Shown: positions 32,567-45,254, counted from the stretch's first letter. The stretch: DNA of 64,000 nt from Mytilus edulis (GCF_963676685.1 NC_092355.1:67649006-67713005); one strand, 5' to 3'. Numbers and translations are program-made. Notes: generated by a model not told the origin, from the sequence alone.

Positions 32567-33144
32567 GTAGGCCATCATCATGTTTATCATATCTATATAT
32601 TGATTTACCGTTAGCCACTTTAGGTGGAAAGTTTAAATTGGTTTTTGTATTGATTTTGGTTGTTTTGTTTATTCTTTAGATGACATTTTTGGTTAAAAAT
32701 CAGATTAATATTATCTCTATTTCACGGTAATTAATAGATAAACTTTCGTAATAGTTTATTCTTAAATGAGTCTTTAGATTACAATTTTAGTCAAAATGCA
32801 GATAAATATCAACTGATTTTCACGGTTATTAATAGATAAACATTTTTAATAGCAGTGTCATTTTATTTGAAGATCTACATGGGGGTTTTTCATTTCTGTA
32901 TTTTTTAAATTTTTAGGTTATTTTTCTGTATTCTTTTAATTTTTTGCCTATTATACTTGTAATTTTAGCCTTTAATTCTCTATTCTGTACACTCCATCCA
33001 GACCCTCTTAGTCTCATTATATGTCTTTTTGTAATTCTGAATCAACACAAATATGCTTATTAAATTTTAATAATTTCAAATACAGTTTGATTTTCATTTG
33101 AAAGAGTGACTTGAAAACTGGTGGTTCCATAAAAGCACTGTTAA

Positions 33145-33521
33145 GGATGTTCGCTACTCTAGTCTTTTTAAAAGACTGTTATAAATTGAAAGTATATAAA
33201 TTAAGAAACTAAAAAAGCAGAAAAAAATGGAGGGTCCGTGTGCTTGTTTTCGAGATATAAGCCGTTGAAAATTTGGCGGGAAATAATTCTCTCTAGATTT
33301 TTCTTTCACTTAACACGAGCACCTTTTTTGTTTAAAAAACTATGAAAAAATAACAAGGATTTCATAAGATTTTGAAATATGGCTTTTTAAATAATATGTA
33401 ATAAAAATATGAAAAGAAAAGTAGGGGTTAGTGGGCAAAATATTTTTATGTTAATACATAGATAAAACCAGAGGATTCTGAAAATCTGGCAAAAATTCAA
33501 AAAGTAGAGGAGCAAACATCC
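33145..33521. mobile_element. TTAA-flanked MITE, GGATGTTCGCTAC ends (377 bp)
   Basis: The left end GGATGTTCGCTACTCTA and right end, read inward, GGATGTTTGCTCCTCTA match at 15 of 17. TTAA lies outside both (33141-33144 and 33522-33525). TTAA duplications occur in piggyBac and Kolobok; the GGATG ends do not fit CCC-type piggyBac ends, so the superfamily is open. Confidence 0.75.
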
Positions 33522-33683
33522 TTAAGTTATTTAGTATGAATTTTTGCACGAGTTCTTTCATATATATATATATATATATGGTGAATCTACATGTGTTTTC
33601 AGATTTAGGATTTTGGGCCATAAACTTGTTTTTTGAATTGGTCGATGTTTAGGTCCAAAGGGTTAAAAATTTAACTTGTATTG

Positions 33684-33838
33684 CAGTCTGCACCAAAAAC
33701 TTTTTCAACTACTAGTCCGAAGACCAATATTCTGACATTTTTCTTATTGGTCCAAACAAAATTTTGCAAAAACTTACTAGTCCGAATGAAATTTTACTAG
33801 TCTGGGGCATCGGACTAGTGGCTAACCGTGCAGACTGG
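33684..33838. mobile_element. 155-bp MITE, CAGTCTGCAC ends, 6-bp target duplication GTATTG (copy 2)
   Basis: Inverted relative to 6672-6825. The ends CAGTCTGCAC and GTGCAGACTG are intact, and GTATTG is found on both sides (33678-33683 and 33839-33844). The interior has four ACTAGTCCG/ACTAGTCTG words. Confidence 0.85.
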
Positions 33839-33844
33839 TATTGA

Positions 33845-35775
33845 TTTCATAAAATTAAAAAAATAATTGTATTAAGATTTTTGGTTTTTGGTCTAATTAA
33901 ATCTGTTTGATTTCCACAATAATTGAATGCACGAGGACACAGAGGATCTTTGATATCCTGAAAGGAACCATATTTTTTTTTTAGAAATACATGAACATAC
34001 AAAATGTAATGAATAATAAAACAATAGTGAACAACTGATTATGTTTTTTCTAAATTTCCACAGTCCAGTGACAAACAGTTCATGCATAACAAAGTGGAAA
34101 TTGGTAGATTTTTATCAAAAGTCTATTTATTTTCTAAAAATTGTTAACCAAATGGCATGCTTGTACAAAATTCAACATGTAATTTTGTCCCAAAGTATTA
34201 TAACCCATAAAAGATCATTTCAATTTTACTTCAAAATTTATTACAAAAATTACTTATTAGAAAAGGAAGACAGGGTACACTTCTTTTGAATTTTTTACAT
34301 GAAAGCAAGCCATTTCCAATTAGATATATTGATATAGATAAAATTTGCAAATTGAAATAAGATACATTTAAATTTATGTGTAAAGACTTGTAACAAAATC
34401 ATATAGGATCTAAGTTAAAACAGAAAAGAAATAGCACTCATGATTATGCAGGAAAGTTAGAATATTATCACATAACAATATCAATATGCATATTATAATT
34501 GAAAAATTATATTAAAAAAATGCAGGAAGACGTGTCGATGCTCATCAGTAATATTTTCAAATTGATGGGTGGTTTTATATTATTCTACCACCTTGAAACT
34601 TATTTAATGACGCTGATAAATGCGATATATGTATACCACAAGGCGTTTTATACATTTAAACGGGTAAACAGTAATATCATTTACATTTAAATTAGTATAT
34701 CCCATTCTTTAATTTACTATTTTACTAAAAATAGATTTATATGTTTAAAGTTTAATTAGTTGTAAGCCTTTTACCCTTTTAAAGAAGATGAAAGACTTTT
34801 TAACTGTCTTTCGTTCTATGACCAAGAAATATATTTACTGTTTTATGTATTAAGGAAAGGCTGATGGATGTTATTTATTATAGATAAGATTCATTAGTGT
34901 TTGATTGCTGCCCAGTGGCAAATATTTCAGTAATTAATATATCATATAATTTTAAAAATTTAAATGCATTTTGTTTTGCAATATCAGGCATTGAACACAA
35001 GATATGTGATTTTTTTTTAAGCCTCTACTGTGTCATAGGGTTACTCTTGTCTGTACGACCATACTTCCCAAAGTTTATTTCTGTTCTCAAACTTTAGTTT
35101 TTCTCAACCAAATGTTATGGAACTTATGCACAATGTTTTTAAATAAAACAACACATCATTAAAGTAGGAATTTTGGTTATTGTCACTTTAATCAAACTTG
35201 AGTAATGTCCCTTTATAACTTTATTAAAAGAGGGGGTATCATCACAGACACAGACTCCATTTATTTCACAAGGTTTGAATGTAAAAACTTAAACAAATAA
35301 AGAATGACAAAAATTTGATTCAAAGTCATGTTTATAGAATAAAACTTGTTGTTAGAGGAAAAATTTGGTCAAGTATGTGCACTTGAAAGTTGAAAAAACA
35401 CTGAGGAGGTGTTAAACTCTTTTTTTTATGTAAATATTTTAGCTGTTACACCATACCATAAAAAGTGGGAAATAAGCATAAAAGTTAAGCTTTAATAATA
35501 TGATATCGTACCACAAGATCCCGTTATCTAAGCTCTCAAAGTATTTATTTATCAATAAATGGTGATTTTTCAGATTACGTTTATTTTAACAAGTTTTTAT
35601 GTCGGTCTTCAGACTAATATTGACATAACAGTGATCGAGTCGGAGAAATGGAAGGAAAAGATAGGCATTTCAATTGTACTTCAAATAGTCAAGTTTATTA
35701 AATTATCAGAAAAATGTGTCAGAATTCAAACATTTGAAGATATTTTTATCTCACAAGGTGGCTTTTGTTTGTAAG
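33845..35775. other. Non-coding stretch, only a weak dispersed-repeat trace
   Basis: AT-rich, with short reading frames of low-complexity composition. About 35085-35240 (TTTCTCAACCAAATGTTATG, TAATGTCCCTTTATAACTTT) matches a repeat family also at 47635-47960 and 59600-59760. No gene seen. Confidence 0.5.
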
Positions 35776-35778
35776 GTG

Positions 35779-35955
35779 AAATTAGGGGAATTTGTTAGGT
35801 AATAAAATTAACATAAACCTGGGAACAGAATGTCAATATATATGTTCCTGCATAAACATAGTCGCTAAATTAGGGGATTTGTTAGGTAATGAAATTAACA
35901 TAAACCAGTAAACAGTATGTCAATATATATGTTCCTGCATAAACATAGTTGTTTA
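35779..35955. repeat. 88-bp tandem duplication
   Basis: AATTAGGGGA-TTTGTTAGGTAAT, AAATTAACATAAACC and TGTCAATATATATGTTCCTG occur twice with period 88. Recent, as the copies differ at few bases. Confidence 0.8.
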
Positions 35956-36178
35956 ACTGTAGAAGCATTCTGGTTAGTCAAATGAAATTACCATAAATTC
36001 AGAAATTATTTTATGTTTTTAATAAATGGGGGAAACTGTGATAGTCAAGTATGATGACAGGTGCATGCATAATCCATGCATAATTTTCAGTAGCAATTTT
36101 TGAACAAAACTAAAACAAAGGATGAGTGATTTTATTGTTGTTGCATCTGAAGAGTCAGGCCACACTTCAAAATATATT

Positions 36179-36379
36179 GGTTTGCCCAAACCCTACCCAA
36201 AGGATGAGACAGTGGGTAGGTAGCTATGCATTTTTTTTTTTACACAGAAAGAAATTGAAGTATCGGATGCTTATTTGTCTTCATGCCTATCTGATTAAAA
36301 AAAACCTTCTCAAAATCAGGACAATAAAAGATTTTAAGTAGGCAGCTTTTTACTGGGTAGGTAGGGTTAGGGCAAACAA
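36179..36379. mobile_element. ~200-bp MITE with GTTTGCCCAAACCCTACC inverted repeats
   Basis: The left end GGTTTGCCCAAACCCTACCC is mirrored at the right by CTACCTACCC-type sequence ending GGGTAGGTAGGGTTAGGGC AAAC. Inner AGTGGGTAGGTAGCTATGCA pairs with AGGCAGCTTTTTACTGGGTA. Short non-coding hairpin element. Confidence 0.65.
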
Positions 36380-36460
36380 CCCTATTCTTTTTTATGGCCT
36401 CAACCAGGCTTTCAATAAGGAGCAACAAACCCCCTGCAAATTCAAAATTCATCTTTAAAT

Positions 36461-36688
36461 GGGGGTCTCATTGGGGGTTCTGATCCCGGATCCCGCTTAC
36501 TGTTTTGTCAGATTCCTGTATCCCGCTTACACTATGTACGTAAGCAATTCTCATTTTTTTGTCATTTCCCAGGTCGCGCTAGACCTCATTTCCTGTTTTC
36601 ACAACTCAATAATTTGACTTTAACGTGTCACGCTTACAAAAAATGGGCAATCCCGCGTCGCACTTAAACCCCAATGAGACCCACTAAA
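36461..36688. mobile_element. ~225-bp MITE with GGGTCTCATTGGGG ends, copy 1
   Basis: The ends are GGGGGTCTCATTGGGGGTTC and, read inward from the right, AGTGGGTCTCATTGGGGTTT. Inner words are GATCCCGCTTACTGTTTTGT and GCTAGACCTCATTTCC. An opposite-orientation copy lies at 60532-60765. Confidence 0.85.
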
Positions 36689-37054
36689 ATTTTGAAAAGC
36701 AAAAACTCGATCAGTTTCAACTGGCTGTGTGACCACTTACATGTACTGGTTTATTGGATTTGTCTTGTATGAAATTTTTTTAATCAGAAGTACAAAAGTT
36801 CAGACAAGTTATTGATTAATTAAGCTCTTTTTAAATGAAAGGGGATGTTTGTGTGCGACACAGTGCATCTGTGAGCTGGGTAAAAAAATTGATTAAACAT
36901 CAACTTAATAACAACATTTCCCTTGTGTTGCCATGTTGGAGGAGCATTTAAATTTCTTGGCCTTACATAATTTATCACAAAGATCTAAGGATATATTATC
37001 TCACACTTGCTTGTACCACATGTTTTAATTTGGTTTGTCAATGAGATCAACAAG

Positions 37055-37316
37055 ATACATGGTCAACAAAATAGCCAAGGGACTCACTCTGAATAAACAA
37101 AATAGTCAAGGGAAATAACTCACTCTGAATAAACAAAATAGCCAAGGGAAATAACTCACTCTGAATAAACAAAGTAGCCAAGGGAAATAACTCACTCTGA
37201 ATAAACAAAGTAGCCAAGGGAAATAACTCACTCTGAATAAACAAAGTAGCCAAGGGAAATTACTCACTCTGAATAAACAAAGTAGCCAAGGGAAATAACT
37301 CACTCTGAATTTACAT
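37055..37316. repeat. 36-bp tandem repeat, about seven copies
   Basis: Unit GAATAAACAAAGTAGCCAAG GGAAATAACTCACTCT, with exact spacing of 36 from 37091 to about 37310. Because 36 is a multiple of three it keeps reading frames open on the minus strand; these frames are not genes. Confidence 0.9.
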
Positions 37317-37389
37317 CCTATCTAAATCTTTCTATAGATACCATACACAACTGAAGTAAGATTACATCATCTAGTTGAAAAAAAATGGA

Positions 37390-37620
37390 AAACAACACGT
37401 TTTATAATTTATTGCGTCCGAAGCGCTTTTCTGGATTTACCTTCATCAGGAACGCTCAAAGCCAAACATTTGAAATCCGAAGATGTATAAGTACCGAAAA
37501 TCGTTGAAGAGCTTTATGTCAAAAATACCTAAAATAAATAGCCAAATTCATCTAAAGCCAACTTTGCCTGAGGGAGTTGAAACCTTAGTTTCATAATAAT
37601 TTCAAAATTTATTTACAAAG
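37390..37620 (-). mobile_element. Dispersed repeat carrying a second hammerhead-type ribozyme motif (minus strand)
   Basis: On the minus strand, 37455 to 37414 reads: stem I GCGTTC, core CTGATGA, stem II AGG-TAAAT-CCA, GAAA, minimal stem III in AGCGCTTC, stem I GGACGC. Stem I pairs at all six positions (one G-U). The stem III format (nine bases from A15.1 to C17) is the same as in the other family. The pair next to the core in stem II is A-A instead of G-C, which may weaken activity. Confidence 0.6.
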
Positions 37621-38031
37621 ATTATCTATGTAGTGTAAAGTTGTCCCTCTTTTACGTTGCTCAGAAAGTGTATATCCACTGTCACATATGAAATTTTATG
37701 TGTTTTAATCTTTAGAATGAACGTTCTAGATACAAACTTATCAATTGTGTTATTTTTCTTTCATTTCAATCCGTGGGAAAGTGAATTTTAAGAAATCTGG
37801 TAAGTCCTAGATTAAGGGTGTAAAAGATTATATATTGTATTTTATAAATTTATTTTTAATTTTATTTTGTACTCATGATGACAGTTTTCGGCATATAAAA
37901 AGTTGTTTTAAAAATATATCAATAAAAAAGGATCCATTTTAGGGCTTATTTATATTAGTGGTCTTGAAATAATTTATTATCTAGCTAAGAAAATGTATCT
38001 ATATATACAATGTACAATATGATAAAATAAT

Positions 38032-41000
38032 AAGACTGAACTGACTTGATAGCTTGGGACACTGTTAGGTATAATGAATATCCTATAACCCTAGAACACT
38101 GGTGTAAGTTGTTACAGCACAAGACTGAACTGACTTGATAGCTTGGGACACTGTTAGGTATAATGAATATCCTATAACCCTAGAACACTGGTGTAAGTTG
38201 TTACAGCTCAAGACTGAACTGACTTGATATCTTGGAACACTGTTAGGTATAATGAATATCCTATAACCCTAGAACACTGGTGTAAGTTGTTACAGCACAA
38301 GACTGAACTGACTTGATAGCTTGGGACACTGTTAGGTATAATGAATATCCTATAACCCTAGAACACTGGTGTAAGTTGTTACAGCTCAAGACTGAACTGA
38401 CTTGATATCTTGGAACACTGTTAGGTATAATGAATATCCTATAACCCTAGAACACTGGTGTAAGTTGTTACAGCACAAGACTGAACTGACTTGATAGCTT
38501 GGGACACTGTTAGGTATAATGAATATCCAATAACCCTAGAACACTGGTGTAAGTTGTTACAGCTCAAGACTGAACTGACTTGATATCTTGGAACACTGTT
38601 AGGTATAATGAATATCCTATAACCCTAGAACACTGGTGTAAGTTGTTACAGCACAAGACTGAACTGACTTGATAGCTTCGGACACTGTTAGGTATAATGA
38701 ATATCCTATAACCCTAGAACACTGGTGTAAGTTGTTACAGCTCAAGACTGAACTGACTTGATAGCTTGGGACACTGTTAGGTATAATGAATATCCTATAA
38801 CCCTAGAACACTGGTGTAAGTTGTTACAGCACAAGACTGAACTGACTTGATAGCTTGGGACACTGTTAGGTATAATGAATATCCTATAACCCTAGAACAC
38901 TGGTGTAAGTTGTTACAGCACAAGACTGAACTGACTTGATAGCTTGGAACACTGTTAGGTATAATGAATATCCTATAACCCTAGAACACTGGTGTAAGTT
39001 GTTACAGCACAAGACTGAACTGACTTGATAGCTTGGGACACTGTTAGGTATAATGAATATCCTATAACCCTAGAACACTGGTGTAAGTTGTTACAGCACA
39101 AGACTGAACTGACTTGATATCTTGGAACACTGTTAGGTATAATGAATATCCTATAACCCTAGAACACTGGTGTAAGTTGTTACAGCACAAGACTTAACTG
39201 ACTTGATAGCTTGGGACACTGTTAGGTATAATGAATATCCAATAACCCTAGAACACTGGTGTAAGTTGTTACAGCACAAGACTGAACTGACTTGATATCT
39301 TGGAACACTGTTAGGTATAATGAATATCCTATAACCCTAGAACACTGGTGTAAGTTGTTACAGCACAAGACTGAACTGACTTGATATCTTGGAACACTGT
39401 TAGGTATAATGAATATCCAATAACCCTAGAACACTGGTGTAAGTTGTTACAGCTCAAGACTGAACTGACTTGATATCTTGGAACACTGTTAGGTATAATG
39501 AATATCCTATAACCCTAGAACACTGGTGTAAGTTGTTACAGCACAAGACTGAACTGACTTGATATCTTGGAACACTGTTAGGTATAATGAATATCCTATA
39601 ACCCTAGAACACTGGTGTAAGTTGTTACAGCACAAGACTGAACTGACTTGATAGCTTGGGACACTGTTAGGTATAATGAATATCCAATAACCCTAGAACA
39701 CTGGTGTAAGTTGTTACAGCTCAAGACTGAACTGACTTGATATCTTGGAACACTGTTAGGTATAATGAATATCCTATAACCCTAGAACACTGGTGTAAGT
39801 TGTTACAGCACAAGACTGAACTGACTTGATATCTTGGAACACTGTTAGGTATAATGAATATCCTATAACCCTAGAACACTGGTGTAAGTTGTTACAGCAC
39901 AAGACTGAACTGACTTGATATCTTGGAACACTGTTAGGTATAATGAATATCCTATAACCCTAGAACACTGGTGTAAGTTGTTACAGCACAAGACTGAACT
40001 GACTTGATATCTTGGAACACTGTTAGGTATAATGAATATCCTATAACCCTAGAACACTGGTGTAAGTTGTTACAGCACAAGACTGAACTGACTTGATATC
40101 TTGGAACACTGTTAGGTATAATGAATATCCTATAACCCTAGAACACTGGTGTAAGTTGTTACAGCACAAGACTGAACTGACTTGATATCTTGGAACACTG
40201 TTAGGTATAATGAATATCCTATAACCCTAGAACACTGGTGTAAGTTGTTACAGCACAAGACTGAACTGACTTGATATCTTGGAACACTGTTAGGTATAAT
40301 GAATATCCTATAACCCTAGAACACTGGTGTAAGTTGTTACAGCACAAGACTGAACTGACTTGATATCTTGGAACACTGTTAGGTATAATGAATATCCTAT
40401 AACCCTAGAACACTGGTGTAAGTTGTTACAGCACAAGACTGAACTGACTTGATATCTTGGAACACTGTTAGGTATAATGAATATCCTATAACCCTAGAAC
40501 ACTGGTGTAAGTTGTTACAGCACAAGACTGAACTGACTTGATATCTTGGAACACTGTTAGGTATAATGAATATCCTATAACCCTAGAACACTGGTGTAAG
40601 TTGTTACAGCACAAGACTGAACTGACTTGATATCTTGGAACACTGTTAGGTATAATGAATATCCTATAACCCTAGAACACTGGTGTAAGTTGTTACAGCA
40701 CAAGACTGAACTGACTTGATATCTTGGAACACTGTTAGGTATAATGAATATCCTATAACCCTAGAACACTGGTGTAAGTTGTTACAGCACAAGACTGAAC
40801 TGACTTGATATCTTGGAACACTGTTAGGTATAATGAATATCCTATAACCCTAGAACACTGGTGTAAGTTGTTACAGCACAAGACTGAACTGACTTGATAT
40901 CTTGGAACACTGTTAGGTATAATGAATATCCTATAACCCTAGAACACTGGTGTAAGTTGTTACAGCACAAGACTGAACTGACTTGATATCTTGGAACACT

Positions 41001-41493
41001 GTTAGGTATAATGAATATCCTATAACCCTAGAACACTGGTGTAAGTTGTTACAGCACAAGACTGAACTGACTTGATATCTTGGAACACTGTTAGGTATAA
41101 TGAATATCCTATAACCCTAGAACACTGGTGTAAGTTGTTACAGCACAAGACTGAACTGACTTGATATCTTGGAACACTGTTAGGTATAATGAATATCCTA
41201 TAACCCTAGAACACTGGTGTAAGTTGTTACAGCACAAGACTGAACTGACTTGATATCTTGGAACACTGTTAGGTATAATGAATATCCTATAACCCTAGGA
41301 CACTGGTGTAAGTTGTTACAGCACAAGACTGAACTGACTTGATAGCTTGGGACACTGTTAGGTATAATGAATATCCAATAACCCTAGAACACTGGTGTAA
41401 GTTGTTACAGCACAACATAAGCTTGGGACACTGTTAAGTATAATGAATATCCAATAACCCTAAAACACTGGTGTAAGTTGTTACAGCACAACA
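38032..41493. repeat. 89-bp satellite array, 38 full copies plus one shortened copy
   Basis: Units begin AAGACTGAACTGACTTGATA and end GTAAGTTGTTACAGCAC. The first starts at 38032 and the 38th at 41325 (37 x 89 = 3293 exactly, so no indels). Two main variants exist: A (GATAGCTTGGGACAC) and B (GATATCTTGGAACAC). They alternate A-B over units 2-7, mix up to unit 19, and from unit 20 to 37 are all B and nearly identical. The last, shortened unit lacks its first ~18 bases. No open reading frame runs through. Confidence 0.95.
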
Positions 41494-41653
41494 TATAAGA
41501 TCAATTGAAAAGGCCTAATGTCTTCAGATTGTGATGCACGAAGCACACAAATTAGAATAAGACACCAAAAAACAACAAGGTATCTATCAGAATCTGATAT
41601 ACTCTCAGTTACTTAAAGCTTTTTTTCAAAATTAAGATATATATATCATAGTA

Positions 41654-41968
41654 ATAATGTTATTTCTTGGGCACATTCCCTGTTTTCAGCTCTGGGATGG
41701 GTTTGTTTTTTCTTTGACACATTCCCTGTTTTCAGCTCTTCGATGGGGTTGTTATTTCTTTGACACATTCCCTGTTTTCAGATCTTCGATGGGGTTGTTA
41801 TTTCTTTGACACATTCCCTGTTTTCAGCTCTGGGATGGGTTTGTTATTTCTTTGACACATTCCCTGTTTTCAGCTCTTCGATGGGGTTGTTTTTTTCTTT
41901 GACACATTCCCTGTTTTCAGCTCTTCTATGGGGTTGTTATTTCTTTGACACATTCCCTGTTTTCTGAT
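41654..41968. repeat. 46-bp tandem repeat, seven copies
   Basis: CATTCCCTGTTTTCAG recurs at 41674, 41720, 41766, 41812, 41858, 41905 and 41951 (spacing 46, once 47). The unit has TTTCTTTGACACATTCCC, which is the inverse of GGGAATGTGTCAAAG found in dispersed repeats at about 46310 and 49655, so the array probably arose from one such repeat. Confidence 0.9.
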
Positions 41969-42289
41969 CATTTTATGTAAGCAGCTGTAATGGCCTTCAA
42001 TAAAGAGAAAAACACATATATTATTTAGTCAGCTTTTTTAAAAATATATGTACAAATGCATTGCAGTTTCAGATAAAGAAAACAAATTTATTCTGACCAA
42101 ACATTTTAATATAAGTACTTGTAAGACATAAAAAGAAATTTGAAAATCATACATTTAGTTGAAATTAAATATATTTTTTAAAGTTTTTAAAACTTAAAAC
42201 AATAAGCTTTCAAGTAAAAATAATTCGAACCCTGTATTATCCAATCAAGAGTTGCACAATATTTCATTCGGAATATTGAACTAAGTAAA

Positions 42290-42905
42290 TAAAAGTACAT
42301 CAATAAAAGTACATAGAACATGTACATCCAACTAAGTACATCAAAGTACATCAATAAAAGTACATAGAACATGTACATCCAACTAAGTACATCAAAGTAC
42401 ATCAATAAAAGTACATAGAACATGTACATCCAACTAAGTACATCAAAGTACATCAATAAAAGTACATAGAACATGTACATCCAACTAAGTACATCAAAGT
42501 ACGTCAATAAAAGTACATAGAACATGTACATCCAACTAAGTATATCAAAGTACATCAATAAAAGTACATAGAACATGTACATCCAACTAAGTACATCAAA
42601 GCAATAACATCAATAAAAGTACATAGAACATGTACATCAAAGTACATCAATAAAAGTACATAGAACATGTACATCCAACTAAGTATATCAAAGTACATCA
42701 CTAAAAGTACATAGAACATGTACATCCAACTAAGTATATCAAAGTACATCACTAAAAGTACATAGAACATGTACATCCAACTAAGTATATCAAAGTACAT
42801 CAATAAAAGTACATAGAACATGTACATCCAACTAAGTACATCAAAGCAATAACATCAATAAAAGTACATAGAACATGTACATCCAACTAAGTACATCAAA
42901 GCACT
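42290..42905. repeat. 51-bp tandem repeat (~11 copies)
   Basis: Unit AGTACATAGAACATGTACAT CCAACTAAGTACATCAAAGT ACATCAATAAA. The period of 51 (17 codons) leaves a minus-strand frame open, with repeating MYMFYVLLLMYFDVLSW, in two pieces (42187-42582 and 42555-42827). No start context, splice signals or neighbouring exons support a gene. Confidence 0.9.
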
Positions 42906-43400
42906 TGCATCAACAAAAGTACATCAATCCAGTACAACAAGTACATAAAAAAATTACACCAAAGCAAGAACAACAAAAAAAGTACACCAAAACAGTACAT
43001 CTAAAACAAGTACACCGAAACATGTACCCCAAAGCAATAACACCATAACAAGCACATTGCACATCAAAGTAATAACTAAATCAAACCAAGTACATTAAAG
43101 ATATTAGTACATCTGAAACAAGAACATTGTTCATCAATGCATTTTATAGCTGACTATTTCCTCATTGTTGAAAGCAGTACAGTGACCTATAGTTAATTTC
43201 TGTGTCATATGGTCTCTTATGGAGTGTTGTCTCATTGGCATACCACATCTTCTTTTTTATATGTACATCAAGGTCAGTTTATCAAAACAAGTACTTTTAA
43301 ACAAGTACATCAATACAAGTTCATAAAAAAAAGTTCATCAAAAGTAAGTACATCAAAATAAGTACACCAAAATAAATACAACAAAACAAGAAAATCAAAG
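42906..43400. repeat. Degenerate AAGTACATCAAA short-unit repeat, interrupted by a dispersed repeat
   Basis: Loose copies of (A)AGTACATCAAAAC continue from the 51-bp array. They are interrupted at about 43160-43262 by the CATTGGCATACCACATCTTC repeat seen at 22900. The array looks like the decayed edge of the 51-bp repeat. Confidence 0.65.
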
Positions 43401-45240
43401 CAGTCAGATTATAGCTCATTTTATTTCCGGCCTGGCATTTCAATACAATATGTTAAGGACATATGTATCTGATATTGCCTGTGTTTTTGATCACAGTGTC
43501 AATTAAAACTTTATTGTGGTGATTAGAATATGAATTACCACTCCAAATATTAATAGTACTTTTCTCCTGTAGTTTTAAGACCATTGGCTTGATATTGTGC
43601 TGGTGTTATTTAAAAAAAGTACTGAAAATGACCTGTTATAATTGGACCTGCGTGATTGGTTAACTAAATAAACTTTGAATTTACACTTTGATGTTTTCTA
43701 AGGGTCTCAGAATGCAAGTGTTTTTTTTTTATATACTTTGTAGGTTAATGTTTTATCAAAAGATTAAAGTTTAATATATATTGAAATTGAATATTTTTGT
43801 TTGACTTGATTATTTTGAAAAAAAAAGATTTTTGCACACTATTAGTTGAATTTGTTTATTAGCAGAGAGTTTTGAATGCACAATCTTAGTTAAAAACTAT
43901 AATGCTATAAAAAGTACAATGTTATTCACAAAAATAAGAATTTAGATGACTTTTGACATTCAAATACCAGTGAACTGAAAATACTGAAAGGCCACATGAC
44001 CTTTTGACATTCAAATACCAGTTAAGGACTGTACTTGTTGATGGGCTACATAAGGTTTTACTTACATTGTCTATTATCTGAAACCATGCTTCTAACATGA
44101 GATTTATACACTGCAGATTTTGTTATTTCCACTAGTTCATTCTAGCTTATTTTCTTTTTTTGTAGCAATATTGAACAGTCTAGTTTCTTTTTCATGCCGA
44201 TTAGTTTTACTTGCTAGTCTTATATGATTGAAGCAAATGGAATACTCACTGCCATCCTACTTCATTTAAAACATAAATGCAAGGAAACATCTAGTAGTTT
44301 TCTCACTCTTATCCACTACCAAATTGGACAGGTGGAAAATACAAAATCTATTTGAGTTGTACTGTATATATACGAAGGGTTCTTTGAAAATGATCAGGTT
44401 CCTGTATGAACCTCACGTTGAAATGCCAATTTTTGATAGGTTAATACAAGGGAGACAATCTACACTATCTCATGGCTTATAAAATCTCATTACTCTTCAT
44501 GAATCATTTATGCACTTTATTAGATATTAATGGCTGTTATGTACATGACATCTTTGTTTATTATTTGAAATTTGAATATTGAAGGACAATTTACTACTGA
44601 ATTTAGTGTAATGAGATAAAGAAAACATATATCTGAGGCATGAGGGGTGATAGAGCAGACTGTTTTCCCCAATAAATATTTTCAACCTGGTTTGACCATG
44701 TTTTTTCTGGGTAACAATATGTGCTTTATCAACCCTTCAGCTATGCACTATTCATATAATTAAAATTGTATTTTATTCAAAACTTGAACACTTAAAACAT
44801 ACCAACACACGTTTTATTTAAAACTTACAAAATGTTTCAAAACACATAATTGAAATTTTAAATGCAACGATAAAACTAAACTGCAACCGGAAGAATTTTA
44901 ATGCATAATTTAATCCAGAGATCAAATATCACAGCTATTTAAAATAATCAACCTAGTTTACTGGAAAAAACTGCATAAATTCATCACATTCAGTGGTAAT
45001 AACGACACATTAATAATATTTATTTACAGAACTTGACATAATAGAATCTAAATTCAATCAATTTTGCCATAAAAAGAGATAAATCTAAGCTGTTTTATAG
45101 CCTCGTTCATTGATCAGGAGATTTGACGATATTCTGTACGCATTATTAAATCGGTAATATAAATGATGTCCTTTCAAAAAAATAGACCATGAAATATGCA
45201 AAGTGAAGTTCAAGAGCTTGGTTTATGAAGGAGTTATACT
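43400..45240. other. Non-coding, no recognised feature
   Basis: AT-rich stretch without supported exons; only a short internal duplication near 43945-44010 (TTTTGACATTCAAATACCAG twice). Confidence 0.45.
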
Positions 45241-45254
45241 GAATGTAATTTAAA

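Noticed and set aside
37047..37303. Two overlapping minus-strand frames (ATLFIQSELFPL repeats)
   Set aside because: Generated by the 36-bp tandem repeat; both frames are open for the same reason.
38060..38095. Telomere-like word ATAACCCTAG in the 89-bp satellite
   Set aside because: Only one partial AACCCTA per unit; not a telomeric repeat array.
38032..41493. CRISPR-like regular array
   Set aside because: Units are contiguous 89-mers without spacers, in eukaryotic DNA; it is a satellite.
42187..42827. Minus-strand frames of 131 and 90 codons made of repeating MYMFYVLLLMYFDVLSW
   Set aside because: They arise because the 51-bp tandem unit is a multiple of three. No splice signals, no non-repeat domain and no neighbouring exons.
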